The notes beneath the pieces are model-generated. The model saw nothing but the letters and a program-made list of their open reading frames with translations, did no database searches and had not been told where the DNA came from. The position numbers and the translations under genes were made by a program. 64,000 nt of DNA from assembly GCA_022835595.1 (NCBI GenBank), contig BQUP01000002.1:1474534-1538533 (forward strand). Reading direction: 5' to 3'. This document shows, in pieces, positions 31,901-42,795 of this stretch. Origin of the DNA: Cystobasidium ongulense. Its lineage: Eukaryota > Basidiomycota > Cystobasidiomycetes > Cystobasidiales > Cystobasidiaceae. The number at the start of each line of letters is the position of its first letter. Position 1 is the first letter of the stretch.

Positions 31901-32677
31901 AAAATGCTTTTAAAAATACAGGAAATCTACTCAGACTATGAGAACATTGCCAATAAGTCTCTACGAGAGATGGTCGGCCTCAGTCATCGAGTGATTACGT
32001 ATGTTCTTTTTTCCTGGCCCGTCTATTATGATGCTGAACCTTGTGTGTTACAGTGGCTTGCTGCAAGAATGCTCTGCTCGACAAACCACACGCTTGACTG
32101 CACTTTTCAACAGTACAGGCGACGAGAATAATGACAAGCCGGAAACTTTTGCCTCGATACTTCGGCGAGTCTCGGTGGCGGTACAGAAGGAGCACGAGCA
32201 GAAAGCTGTGGAACAGCAGACAAAGCTAGGTCTGCAGCATATGCAAATGCAGCCGGCTATAGTTGGAGCCGATCAAGCTTCATTCCATTACCTGCTGGAT
32301 CCATTCAACACAAGCGCTTCACTCCATGCTCCCACTCAGATGACATTTGCCGGGAATCAGCTCAGCAGTACTGCACCAACCGACGATACTAATTCAGCTA
32401 TAGCCGCGAATTTCGCTGGTCTTGTAAGTCAGGCACCAGCTCTATGGCCTCAAAAAGGCTGACTCTATCAATTTCCCTACCACCTCAGAATGGACTAGAC
32501 GACTTGTTCGAGATGGGCAACAATGAACGATACAACTTTAATCTGTGGAGCATGCCATCTACTCAGACTCAAGCGCCGAATGCACAATATTACGCCCAGG
32601 ACGTTCCGGAAGAAGAAACGTCGAGAATCTTAAGGCAGCTTATGGGATTTGAGCCCTCTTACCACACCGGCATGTGA
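28952..32677 (+). CDS. Zn2Cys6 fungal-type transcription factor
   Basis: Twelve exons: 28952-29063, 29176-29306, 29417-29488, 29611-30656, 30718-30867, 30938-31272, 31332-31436, 31498-31675, 31737-31805, 31867-31998, 32054-32423, 32489-32677; total 962 aa. The binuclear cluster is CSECKRRKVKCDRQVPCAAC followed by VKRGAPETCQW (C-x2-C-x6-C-x5-C-x2-C-x8-C), beginning near residue 73. A short coiled coil follows (LTGDIAQLQARLSEVE). The fungal_trans middle homology region includes FEEKVHWRFSIVHLPAL, AERMLHWLAIAIRSAQMMGL and ARLHRPYLSRGYNPG. The cluster is split by an intron with a GC donor (29307). The acceptor at 29610 is the least certain. Regulated genes are unknown. It is convergent with the photolyase gene (stops 136 bp apart), so it need not control it. 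Confidence 0.9.
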
Positions 32678-32813
32678 AGATTCGGTATGAGCAGTGTCCA
32701 GTCGTCCTCAAATGGACGGACCCGAGAAGCGATCTGCCATTGCACAACTATCAACGGTACATGAGTATCGCACAAAGCAAATCTATACGACAAGTAAGGT
32801 ATCAAGACGACCT

Positions 32814-34839
32814 TTATTCGTCTTCCGGGGTATGCAAGTCATGCTTATACCTTTCCACCGCTCGAGCTTTGGTCTCCTTGAAATCGACATGGGGTGCGGG
32901 ATAATCTAATTTTTCGAATTCTTCTTTGCTCAAGCGATCATGAGGCGAGAAGATTGCTTTTCCTGTTACGTCTCGAAGTTCTGGCACCCACTTCCGTATA
33001 TAGTCACCGTGTGGATCGCACTTCTCTGCTTGAATCACCGGATTGAAGACCTGCAAGTTGTCCGAAGGCATCCTCTCATCAGCATCTGTTCGGACAGGCT
33101 TGCACAAGAGTACCACCTACAGTATAACTCGGCTCCCAACCATTTGTGTTATTCGAGAGATCCCAGTCGACAAGGTTCTCTGCGAAGAAGCGTTCGCCCT
33201 TCCTGTAGTCGATTCTGAGGTTTCGGGAATTTTCAGCGACTCCGTACTGGTGGCAAAATTAAAGACTTTCCAAGGCACATACAGGAGGTTTGCAGATAGA
33301 TAGCTGCTCACGTTCATGCGCAGTCGATTATGCATGTAAGCCTCTGAAGCGAGCTGTCTCATCCCGGCATCTACGAACGGGACGCCCGTCTTTCCTGAGA
33401 AGAGGGCAGCCATATCAGTCATTGGCAGATAGTGAAGTAGGAATGGGAAAGACTCGCACCTTCACACCATTTCTTCCAACCTTCCTCATCTTTTTCCCAT
33501 TGTACTTTCTGCAAAGGATCTTCATTAGTGACAGATTTCGGGCAATAAACAATCATGAAGCTTACATCAAACTTCAGATTTTGAGGAAGGTTCATTCCTC
33601 CGTGAGGCATCAGCACCATGCCTTGACGGTAGAATCTGATCCATGGTGTGAGGACAGGATTGTCAGATCTATAGGCAGCCAGACATACTGGTATACTATT
33701 GCTCACTCTCTGAAAACAAGTTCCCGAACCCATGAAGCCACTCCAGCGTCACCTTTTGCAAAATCTTCCTCACCGTTATTGAATTCCTTGGCCTTGGCTA
33801 CCAGTTGACGCACGCTCACTACCCCCGATGAGATATACGGCGAGAGCCTAGACGAAGGATCCAAATCTGGTCTTGATCTGTTTTCACTATATGTTTCCAC
33901 CTTATTCTTGAGGAAATCAGCGAGTCGATTCATGCCTGCCTCGTTACCAGGTGGCCATAGCTCCATGATCCTCTTCTTCTCATCTTCCGAATGGAAAGAT
34001 TGACAATCCGGTATGGTAGGCAACTTTGATTCAAAGAGTTTCTTATACTTTTCAACTTTGGCCTTGTCATTGCCTTGAGGTGAAGGAACCAAGTTCAGAA
34101 GGTCGGGATTTTCGGCCACGTGAGCAAGCCAAGCTTTATGGTAGGGTGTGAAGACGCGGTGGGGTTTGCCTGAAGCCGGGGCGAAGGCGCGTGGTGCTAC
34201 GACGGTCTGATCGTGAAATAGCTCGAATGAGATGCTTTCACGTTGAAGTTTCTTCGCCACATCTATATCCCTTCGTAACTCGTCAATCTCATATTCATAG
34301 TTCGCGAACACATGTGTAATCTCATTTTCTTTGATGAAATTGATGATAGTATCGCTCTTTGTGGAACGCTTTTCAGATGTTAAGATGTATAGGGGTATAT
34401 TCTTCTCTTGTAATTGGTTTTGAAGTATTCGAAGGGATTCTGTCATGAATGCACACCGTGCCGGACTAGTACCATGCCATTCCAAGTCTTCAGGTGAATG
34501 TAAGTAAGCAGTGATAAGTATGCCATCTGCTTCTTGAGCTTTCTCATACGCTGCGTTCAAAGAAATGTTATCTTCTTGTCGGAGATCCTTAGATCTAAAC
34601 CAATGCAGAACATTCTTTGTAGTTCCGGATGTTTTGTTATTGCCCAGTACATCTTCCAATTCGTCCATTGGAATATGCTCATCAATTTCACGTGCTCTTT
34701 TGCGTGAAGGATGCTTTAGAATATCATTTTCATTGTTGTAGATCTCATCCATGCCATGGGCATGGTTGGCGGCCTCATTGACGGTACCTGTAGTAGGGTC
34801 GCTGTTCTCCTCATGTGCGTGCTTCTTGCTTTTCACCAT
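32814..34839 (-). CDS. DNA photolyase (class I, CPD type likely)
   Basis: Six exons (34839-33707, 33635-33566, 33508-33460, 33394-33283, 33214-33114, 33085-32814) give 578 aa. Blue-light enzyme that splits pyrimidine dimers using FAD. VLHWFRSKDLRQEDNISL opens the antenna domain. The FAD domain has RLSPYISSGVVSVRQLV, ASWVRELVFREFYRQ, GKTGVPFVDAGMRQL, YMHNRLRMNVSSYLS, LLIDYRKGERFFAENLVDWD and RKWVPELRDV. The start MVKSKKHAHEENSD gives a basic N-terminus with a possible bipartite NLS (HPSRKRARE); an in-frame Met 26 codons upstream exists but adds an unconvincing leader. Fungal photolyases often have both nuclear and mitochondrial forms. The donor of intron 5 is weak (GTACTC) but keeps the frame and the conserved VGDAD region. 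A partial copy lies at 27940-28330. Confidence 0.92.
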
Positions 34840-35206
34840 CTTCTGGTGAGCTTTGATGCGGAATTTGTGGGTTAAAAGAGAGAAAGCGTAGTGGTCAGAG
34901 TCAAGGCAAACAAGCACCAGTAATTTAGCCAGAAGATAAGCAGTTATTTGTTGTTTGAATCTTCCTCAATTCCCAGCCTGGTCTGGCCTTGCTTTCTTTC
35001 AGCCCTCCTCGACGCCCGTCATCGACTTTCGCCACCATCGGCACGCGATCGCGCGCAAAGAGCGCGACTTACATCACTATCTCTGCTATTGCTGTGCCTG
35101 TCTGTACAAGTATCAGGTACCGGAAATATGATACATGTATATCCCTAAAGCTTCGGCGACCGCTCAGCACGTAACCGTTGCTAGGTCCTGCCACAGCCAC
35201 GACAGG
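34840..35206. other. intergenic region, photolyase promoter
   Basis: Lies between the VPS23 stop and the photolyase start, both on the minus strand. No gene is seen. Confidence 0.5.
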
Positions 35207-37511
35207 TCAAGACCTTTGGGCTCGCGATAAAGCGATATCAAGCAAAATCTTGTTGATATGCGCGCGTTTCATGAATTGTTCTCTCGCTAATATTCTCGTT
35301 CGCTATTGACATCATACCAACCGTCAGTACACAGTAGGTAAGATTTTATCACCCTCTACAGTTTTCCAAACTAGACTCACCTTCAGGAAGCGTTCCAGTT
35401 CTTCTTGAGTCCGAGTATCTGAATTAAAATATCTAGAAAGGTGGTATATAGCATCTTCCAGTGCGTTGTCTTCCGCTACCAAATCTAGAAGTCTAATAGG
35501 AAACAAAAGTACATGAACTCAATTTCAGTACAATGGTAAGCACTAAACAAGCTTTTGGCGATAGAGCTTACTGATTATGTACGACATTGGTGCCGCATAT
35601 CAATTCATCCACCTCAGTTTCCGGTCTCGTCGATAGATCTTCGATATTCCTTTGTGCCGCTTCGACTACCTCACCCATCCTATCTTTGACGCTTAAGCAC
35701 ACGTCCCTCACTGCTTCTAATCGTTGCATTTCATCTAAAATAGCAGGTTCTCCCTTCGATAAGTCGCTATGTAATGCCTTCAGGTGGTCATTTTCACTGC
35801 TCAGATGCGATTGTAATGTATGTAAATGGTGTACCAGTTGAGCATATAATGCTCGACGTAGGTTTAACAATGCTGGATTGGTAGGGCGAGGTGGAGGTGG
35901 TGATGCAGCCGAAGAAGACGAAGAAGCATGAGAAGGATCGTCATCTTCGTCTAGAATATTCACCGGCGTAGCTAGACGTTGATGCTGATTTGCTTTTGAA
36001 GCAGCCGGCGATACGGTATTGCGGTACTGATCTGGACGAGGTGGAATGTACGGAGCTGGCGATTCTGTGGCTTGAGGCTGAAAAGATTGTACTGAAGAGG
36101 TGGAACCTTGTCGATTGGGCTGAGGCTGATGCTGCTGTTGCCTGAACGGAGGTTGTAGCTGTTGTTGTAGGTTCGTTGTGGACGGATAGCCCTGCTGCGA
36201 ATTTGGATGGTGCTGTTTTTCCTGTCTATATACTGCTTGAGAGGACTGCGGTGACTTTGGCGATTGAGGAGGATAGAATGTTTGAGGCTGCTGCATCGGC
36301 TGCCCTTGGTATACTTGGTGTTGTGGAGGAGGCGAGCGAGAGTCATACGATGAATTAGGCTGTACATGCAAAGAAGGCTGTCTAACAGGTATAGGTTGAC
36401 CAGCCGAAGTGGATCTATGATGTTCATACACATGCGGTACGGGTGGTCGCGGCGGACCTTGAGTTTGCTGAAACGTCTGTCCGTTGTGTGGAACATGAGT
36501 AGAATGTGGCGCGTGGTGGGCACTAGAAGTGGACGCCGAACGATTATGCTGGCCATTTGGAGAGAGAGGAGCAGGTTGGCCATTCAACCACGGTTTTTGA
36601 GGTCTACCTGGTGGACCCGCTTGTCCTTGAGAGGCATTCACCTGCGAAGGTGAGAGACTGCCCTGTCTATCGTCATAAGCTGAGGGAGATCTAGGGGATT
36701 GACCAGTTTGCGAGGACGTTTGTATAGGTGGTGCTGGTGGAGGTCTAGGCCCACTCGCTTGACGCGAAGGCTGACTTGGTCCAGCAGTTGGCGAGGAAGG
36801 AGCATGTCCGTTCTGCTGGATTTGCTGGACTGGTTTCGCATAGAGAGGAGGTTCTCGCGAGAAGATAGATTGTAGTGTTTCGGTTAGAAGGAGTAGATTG
36901 TTGCCCTGTAGACCATATGAATGGTATTTATCAAGAAGAGACTAACCAGACATTCGAGATCAAAAGCACTCACCTCCCACTTTCTCGACCAGGCTTGCAG
37001 AAAGTCGGCCTTTATCAGTCCCGAGAGATCTACATTGACGCTCTGCCTGACGAGCATGTTGGATGCGGGCACGACATAGGCTATCGGTGCTTCTCGAGGG
37101 TAGGCGTGTGGGACCCAGTAAGCGACGGGAATGTTGTAGGATGCTCCTCTGAATGCAATGGGTATTGTGCCCTGCAGCGTGAGAAGCAGTACCGTCCGGC
37201 CGTCATCGTAGGCTGGAGAGAAGCAGGCGCGTCAGTTCAAGCTGGAGGACCAAGTCACGCTCGGGCTGACTGTAGGCATCAGTCCGCGGAGAGAGCGACG
37301 GGACAGCTTGCAAGGTCCTGTCGACGTCAGCGTACACCTCGTCGCGGTATCGATACTGGAGGGTCGTCCAAGGTGTCCATGAGGGTGATCGGGCAGCACG
37401 ATACAGCAATTGCACGGCATGCTCAGCGCAGTATCGCTGTAGTCGTAGGTGTTGCCCACTCACAGGCCCCAGTACCGACTGCAGCCAGCGCTGGACGGGA
37501 TTCAGCGACAT
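35207..37511 (-). CDS. vps23: ESCRT-I subunit VPS23/TSG101
   Basis: Six exons (37511-37464, 37355-37271, 37212-36974, 36905-35572, 35492-35381, 35302-35207) give 637 aa. Endosomal sorting protein that binds ubiquitinated cargo. The N-terminal UEV domain (residues 1-about 125) starts MSLNPVQRWLQSVLGPYRY and contains VPSLSPRTDAYTYDDGRTVL, FRGASYNIPVAYWVPHAYP and FLQAWSRKWE. A long Pro/Gln/Ser-rich linker of some 270 residues follows. After it come a coiled coil (about 35900-35600) and the C-terminal steadiness box (LLDLVAEDNALEDAIYHLSR and RILAREQFMKRAHINKILLD). The tail ends SRAQRS. All domains expected for the family are present and in order. Confidence 0.94.
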
Positions 37512-37769
37512 CGAGCAGCTGGTGCATGCATGGCGGGAGGAGAAAGACGCAGAGAACAAGACGGATGGATGGACACGGCTTTGCTCTGCTCGCACTGCGA
37601 TGATGATGTTCTCAATCTGCTACAAGATACAGCTATCTGCACATTGGACACCGCTGCACACGCTGGCTGTTCCCACGATTGCTGCCTAGCCGAGACTGAC
37701 GGATTGGGAAAAGTCAACAAGGTCGCACGGACTTTGGATACATCGATAATGGTCGCCCTGATCCACCTC

Positions 37770-38799
37770 TCAATGAACAACCGACACCGTAAAGCCATCC
37801 CACCCTTTGCCATTGACGGTGGACAGAACAGTGGTCGTGACGTTTGGTTCTTGAGCGGCGAGACTCAAGAATGCTCGTACGCCGACGACGTTTCTGATGG
37901 AATAGCACACGAGAACGTCATCAGTATCGTAGTCGTCCTGTTATGTCTTTAATGCTGAATGCTGAATGACACAGTTATTGCCCAACTTCCTCAAGAAAGC
38001 AGGTTATAGGTCGAGGTGGAGATGGAGAGGCCAAACTTACTCGTCTGTATTGTCTGAATCAGCTATGCGACCCTGACGCACTACATTATCGCCTATAATC
38101 ATGCTTCCCTTCTTTGCCATCTTTATAGCTGCTTTCCAGTATTCTGGATAGCCTGTGGAGAGATGGGTACGTCAGTGATTGTACTAAATATTACACACAC
38201 CCTTCTTCCGGTCAGCAAAAGTACAAGCACTCACTGGTCTTATCAGCATCGATAAAGAACAAGTCAAACTTCTCTCCTTGGTCCACTAAGTCGTTGATTG
38301 TCTTTCTTGCGTCTCCAGTTATGACCTGTACCAGCTCCTCTCTGAAACCAGCAGACGCAATATTCCCACGAGCTACTTTGGCATTTTTATCTGAATACTC
38401 CAATGAGATGACTTTGGAGTCGCTCCCTACTTGTTTTGCAGCTTTTGCAAGCCATAGCGTGCTGTCTGGATATACGAGTATAATTAGATATACAAGCCGG
38501 CTATCGATGGTAATCAACTTACAACCAGCCAGCGTGCCCACTTCGAGTATGCGAATGCTACCACGAGCTAGCCCAATGGACAGAGCTGTATTGTAGAGGT
38601 ACATGCCCTGCAAGGGTGATACATTGATAGCTGGTATCCCCTCCTTGCCGTGACTTTCAAGGGTCCACTGGAAAGCGTCAGCTTCTTGAGTGGATGAGCC
38701 TGTGCCTGTCGGGCAGAGCAAGGGCTCAAGATAGTCGTCTACTTTGCGCCATGCTGGGTCGACTGTCTTGTCTACGAGGAGGTATTCATGACTTGCCAT
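37770..38799 (-). CDS. SAM-dependent O-methyltransferase, CCoAOMT/COMT-like
   Basis: Exons 38799-38523, 38465-38235, 38152-38041 and 37893-37770 give 247 aa. Family-3 O-methyltransferase fold: ILEVGTLAGYSTLWLAKAA (SAM glycine loop), VISLEYSDKNAKVARGN, FDLFFIDADK (metal-binding Asp), GSMIIGDNVVRQGRI (the DN pair) and GKGWDGFTVSVVH at the end. Members methylate catechol-type hydroxyls with a divalent metal; fungal substrates are mostly unknown. The size matches single-domain relatives. No targeting signal is visible. The third intron (38040-37894) is long at 147 bp. The gene is divergent from the LEA2-like gene. Confidence 0.9.
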
Positions 38800-39179
38800 G
38801 CTGCAGGCGGGGGGGGGGGGGNNNNNNNNNNAACACTGTTCAGCAGGTAACTCTAAATCTGTGGATCTACCCTGATATACCTTTCAAGTCTTTCCTGCTT
38901 TGTAGACGGGTGTTGGAAGCGGAAGAACAGACCGAGGCCTATAATCCAACACGTGATCCCACAAGATGAGTTCAAATTAACGATATGCAGACGATTGCAC
39001 AGTAAAGAGCAAGCAGTGAGCCAGCGCGATAGACCTGATGCTGCTACGTGAGCTGTTAGCTTCTATCCCGTACTTTGCATCAGTCCGCCACTTTCTACGC
39101 GCAGAATGGCGACAGAGATGTAAAGAGTAGGAGGACCTGGATCCACTCCATCACCACCACACTCACTATCCAGTGCACC
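38800..39179. promoter_or_regulatory. divergent intergenic region with assembly gap
   Basis: About 380 bp between the O-methyltransferase start and the LEA2-like start, so it should hold both promoters. It contains a run of about 11 G (38811-38821) followed by ten Ns (38822-38831), so some sequence is probably missing. Confidence 0.6.
38822..38831. other. assembly gap (10 N) after poly-G
   Basis: Ten Ns follow a run of about 11 G upstream of the O-methyltransferase start. The true size of the gap is unknown. Confidence 0.95.
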
Positions 39180-40924
39180 ATGGACCGCCAGCATCCTCCG
39201 TATGGCTACGATGGACAGCAGCAACAGCACCCCGCAGAGTACGCCGACCACTCGTACTCGTATCCGCCAGTCGAGCAGCAGCAGCAGCAGCAGCATCAAC
39301 AACACCACGACAACGACCCGCGCTATCTGCAGGCAGGCAGCGACGACAGGCCATACGACAGCACCAGCAGCCTGGGCGCATACGACAACGAGAAGCAGCT
39401 CCATCGCCAGGCCGCAGGAGGGTACGCCGACAGCGATGCAGAGACCCGCGTCGCCTCGCTGTACGACGAGAAGAGCAATGGGGCGCAGTCGACGGCAATG
39501 GCAGCTGTACGGAGCAGCGAAGACTACATCCCGCCTGCCATCCCACGCCCACGCAACAGTATGGCTGCTGGGAACGGTCAAGTGTCGAGAGGCTCTGTCG
39601 CCATTCAAGCTGCTGCGGCAGGAGAGATCCCAAAGAAAGAAGCACTCAAGATGTGGAGGTCGGACGAGCATCATGGCACTTTTACTGCAGGTGGTAAAGG
39701 CAGAGCGGCGATGAGATGCTGCTGCTGCACTCTTATCTTTGCTGTCATTCTCATCGCGGGCATTGTTGCTGCTTTCCTGCTCTGGGTAGGTCGGGTCACC
39801 TGTTTGTTGGAGAATCGCGCTGACCTATTTCAATCTACCTTTACTATGTACGACCTTTATACATACTCGCTGCCAAAATAATTCGCGTCCATCCCTCCAG
39901 GTCCGCCCTCCAAACATCCAGTTTCAAGGCATCACAGCGCCACAGGACGGCACTCAGCAACTCACTGTCACCTCCTCTGGCTTTGACCTGAACTTTGTAG
40001 GTCCTCATATCGATGGCACATCCCACTGAGGTAGTTTGACGCGTCCAGCTAACTCGTGGACTGCCTTTTATCTGCACAGGACCTCGACATTGCAGTGTCA
40101 AATCCAAACTGTAAGTCGCCTCTGATCAATGCAAAAACAGCAAATGAACAGCACAGAAGAGCTTGAATTCATAACTGACTCATACTTCCTTCTACTTCTC
40201 ATACGCTACAGTCTTCGGCGCTTCATTTAAAAGAATAGGAGCGAAAGCCTACTACCCTACAAATAGAAATCAAGCCGTTGGAGGCGGTGAAATGCTAAAT
40301 GTCAAGATCCCAGCACATAGTCATAACAAGCTCTATTTCCCATTCAATCTAAAGTGAGTTGATATACCATTCTGTTTTATTCGGGCGTTCTAGCCGTTAT
40401 GCTTTCCCGGGAGGGCCCATGTTGGCTGGTCCTCACGGCGTTTGGCCTTCCAAGAGAAGCAGCAACATTGCGGATATGAGAACAACTTTGAGCTATAAAC
40501 TGATCTGATTCTTGGTAACTTCCCATTAATTTTTCACTGCTTTCGTCTCAACAGCTACACAAAATCAATAGATCCAAATTCCGCAATCCTCCTCGACATA
40601 GCTACAAAATGCGGTTTCGTTGGCGACTCTGGCAAACAAGACATCACAGTCGATTATGACCTCACGTTGGCTTTGAAAATTGTCGTCTTTACTATTTCAC
40701 CTACGTTTAGATCGAGTACGAGTTTCGCTTGTGAGTTGCCTTGTTCTGTCGCCTCGGATGCCACCGTTCGGGAATGCCTCCAGGCACAAGGTACATCATC
40801 AGGAGAGCATTGCTGATTATGCTTCCTCTCGTTACTCATTACAGGCCCCCTGTCGCAGTCAGATGTAGAAGGACTAGTGGGAAGTTCTGGATTAGGCTCA
40901 CTCACGGGTGGAGGAAGCACATAG
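39180..40924 (+). CDS. single-pass membrane protein with LEA2-like domain
   Basis: Six exons (39180-39785, 39901-39996, 40080-40110, 40212-40353, 40555-40730, 40845-40924) give 376 aa. The N-terminal cytosolic half is low complexity, rich in Gln, His, Tyr and Asp. One transmembrane helix follows a Cys cluster (MRCCCCTLIFAVILIAGIVA). The outside part is a beta-rich LEA_2/NDR1-like domain (RPPNIQFQGITAPQDGT, GFDLNFDLDIAVSNPN, ASFKRIGAKAYYPTN, YDLTLALKI). Such proteins are common in basidiomycetes but have no assigned role. The Cys cluster next to the membrane could be palmitoylated (inference). Confidence 0.83.
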
Positions 40925-41262
40925 TTTATGACAAACAGCAGTTCAGTTCAAGTTTTTAGTATAAATTGGTAAAATTAGCAGCACACGACCATGCAATATC
41001 TTCTTTCTTTCTTTCTTTCTTTCAATCGTTGGTGTAGCTTGGCAGTATTTCATTTTACCCATTTCTTATAGTCTATTCTGTGGACATTCTTTGACGCATA
41101 TCTGTGTTTGTTCTACTGTTTATACTTTGTACTTGAGTAGCAATTGAATAACGAATGACTACTTAATACCAACTTGTACTCGGTGGCGTCTTTATCAGAT
41201 CTTGGATTCTTCTCTCGAGACTCAGTTGCAACAACACCAACTTGCATCAAAATCAAGCAATC
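40925..41262. other. intergenic region with short TTTC repeat
   Basis: AT-rich 3' flank of the LEA2-like gene and promoter of the COQ11-like gene. A (TTTC)n run occupies about 41000-41023. No gene is seen. Confidence 0.6.
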
Positions 41263-42624
41263 ATGGCGTTGAAGCATGCACTCGTCGTTGGTGGATCAGG
41301 CTTCCTAGGTGAGGTCTCTTGCCATCCAAGCTGGCTATACTGTCTAATGTGACTTCAGGCTCGTCGGTGTGTCGCTCTCTGCTCAAGCATGGGTATGCAG
41401 TCACCAGTCTCGCAAGGAACGGGAAGCCTGCGTTTGCAGGAATGCAAGAGCCATCGTGGAGTAAGAACGTACGTTACGTCTGCTGATATTCGCTGGGAGC
41501 TTTCCTCACGTCACTTGCTGTTTCAACAGGTCAACTGGATCCAAGGCTCAGCATTCGACGAAGCACTGCTCAAGAAGGAAATACTGCCAAATGTAGACTG
41601 TGTAGTACATACATTGGGAGTTCTGTTCGAAGAAGACTATAAATCCAATGGAATACAAAGTCTTGCGAAAGCCATCAAGGACAATTTCAAAGATCGGCTA
41701 GTGGGGAGCACGAATAATGGGAAAGGATCGTCATTCTCTTTACTTGGGACATTCCTGCAAGATAACAGCAAGAATCCACTTGGTACTCGTACAGATGCTG
41801 CTTATCCTCACGCTGCCAGCAATAATGGAAGAAGAAGCGATAATAATACTCAAGAAGGTGCTTATGAACGCATCAACCGCGATTCTGCTCTTACAGTCCT
41901 TCGAGCTTTCCTAGAAACTCGACCTGTTTCCACCATTTCCACCTCTACCTCTACCGTTACAATGCCACCACCGACAAATCCATTCATCTACATCTCAGCA
42001 GAAGATATCTTCCGTCCTTTCGTTCCGGATAGGTATATTTCTACAAAAAGAGAAGCTGAATGGGAGATTATCCGTATGGCCGATACAGCGAGGAGTTTGT
42101 TTGAGCTGAGCGAACAATCGCCAGGAGAGAATGAAGGCGAAGATTTGGAGAAACCTGCGAGACTCGTGAGACCTGTTCTCGTGCGACCAGGTGAGGCTAT
42201 CTACTTCACGCCGAGGCCTGAATGCAGTAGCTGACTGACAGACTTTGTGCATTGCACAGGATTGATGTTCGACTATGACACACGACCTATCACAAGATTG
42301 CCTACCAGTCTACTCAAGCTTTCAACAGCAATACAAGAGACACTCCCTTCTCCACTTAAAGCACAAACGCTCTCAATGCTCCTTTCTTCCGTTGCAGATT
42401 CATATATATCACGACAAGACGGAAGCGTCGTACCGCCAAATCACGCTTCATTGGCAAATTTACTTGCTACACCTCCTTTACACGTCGATGTCGTCGCAGA
42501 GGCAGTTACCAGAGCTATTGAAGTCCCTCATATAGAAGGTGTGCTAGATGTGCAGGATATGAGAAGGATGGTAGAAGGTAAAGGAGCAAGTGATCACGTA
42601 CATTCAGCTCACACTTTTGCATGA
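41263..42624 (+). CDS. COQ11-like mitochondrial Rossmann-fold protein
   Basis: Four exons (41263-41308, 41359-41468, 41530-42190, 42260-42624) give 393 aa. An atypical short-chain dehydrogenase of the YLR290C/Coq11 and NDUFA9-like group. MALKHALVVGGSGFLGSSVC has the NAD(P)-binding GGxGFLG loop at the very N-terminus. VDCVVHTLGVLFEEDYKSNG, NPFIYISAEDIFRPFVPDRY, STKREAEWEI and LVRPVLVRPGLMFDYDTRP follow. In yeast Coq11 associates with the CoQ synthome. A Ser/Thr-rich insertion (STISTSTSTVT) sits before the ISAED strand. The C-terminus ends HSAHTFA. A splice at 42572 (GAAG|GTAAAG) could give another tail. Confidence 0.85.
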
Positions 42625-42795
42625 GGGCATTCAGGAAGTCAAAACCACTCGCAGAGATTCGGCAAGGATGTTCACGGGTGAACGAAGATATAGCTTTACA
42701 ATCAACAAGCAACATGCTGTGCGGGGAATGGACTTGAAGGCGTACGGAGACAAAGCAAGACTAACTGACAGCCAACGCTGTATGATTGAGATCTT

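Noticed and set aside
33290-33808. 172-codon plus-strand ORF
   Set aside because: Antisense to the conserved FAD-domain exons of the photolyase.
35972-36583. 203-codon minus-strand ORF
   Set aside because: Shifted-frame shadow of the Pro/Gln-rich linker of VPS23.
37449-37952. 167-codon plus-strand ORF
   Set aside because: Overlaps the first exon of VPS23 and the last exon of the O-methyltransferase on the other strand; no motif.
38800-39179. Poly-G run plus Ns as a possible regulatory or G-quadruplex element
   Set aside because: A single G run ending in a gap looks like a sequencing breakpoint; without the missing bases no structure can be claimed.
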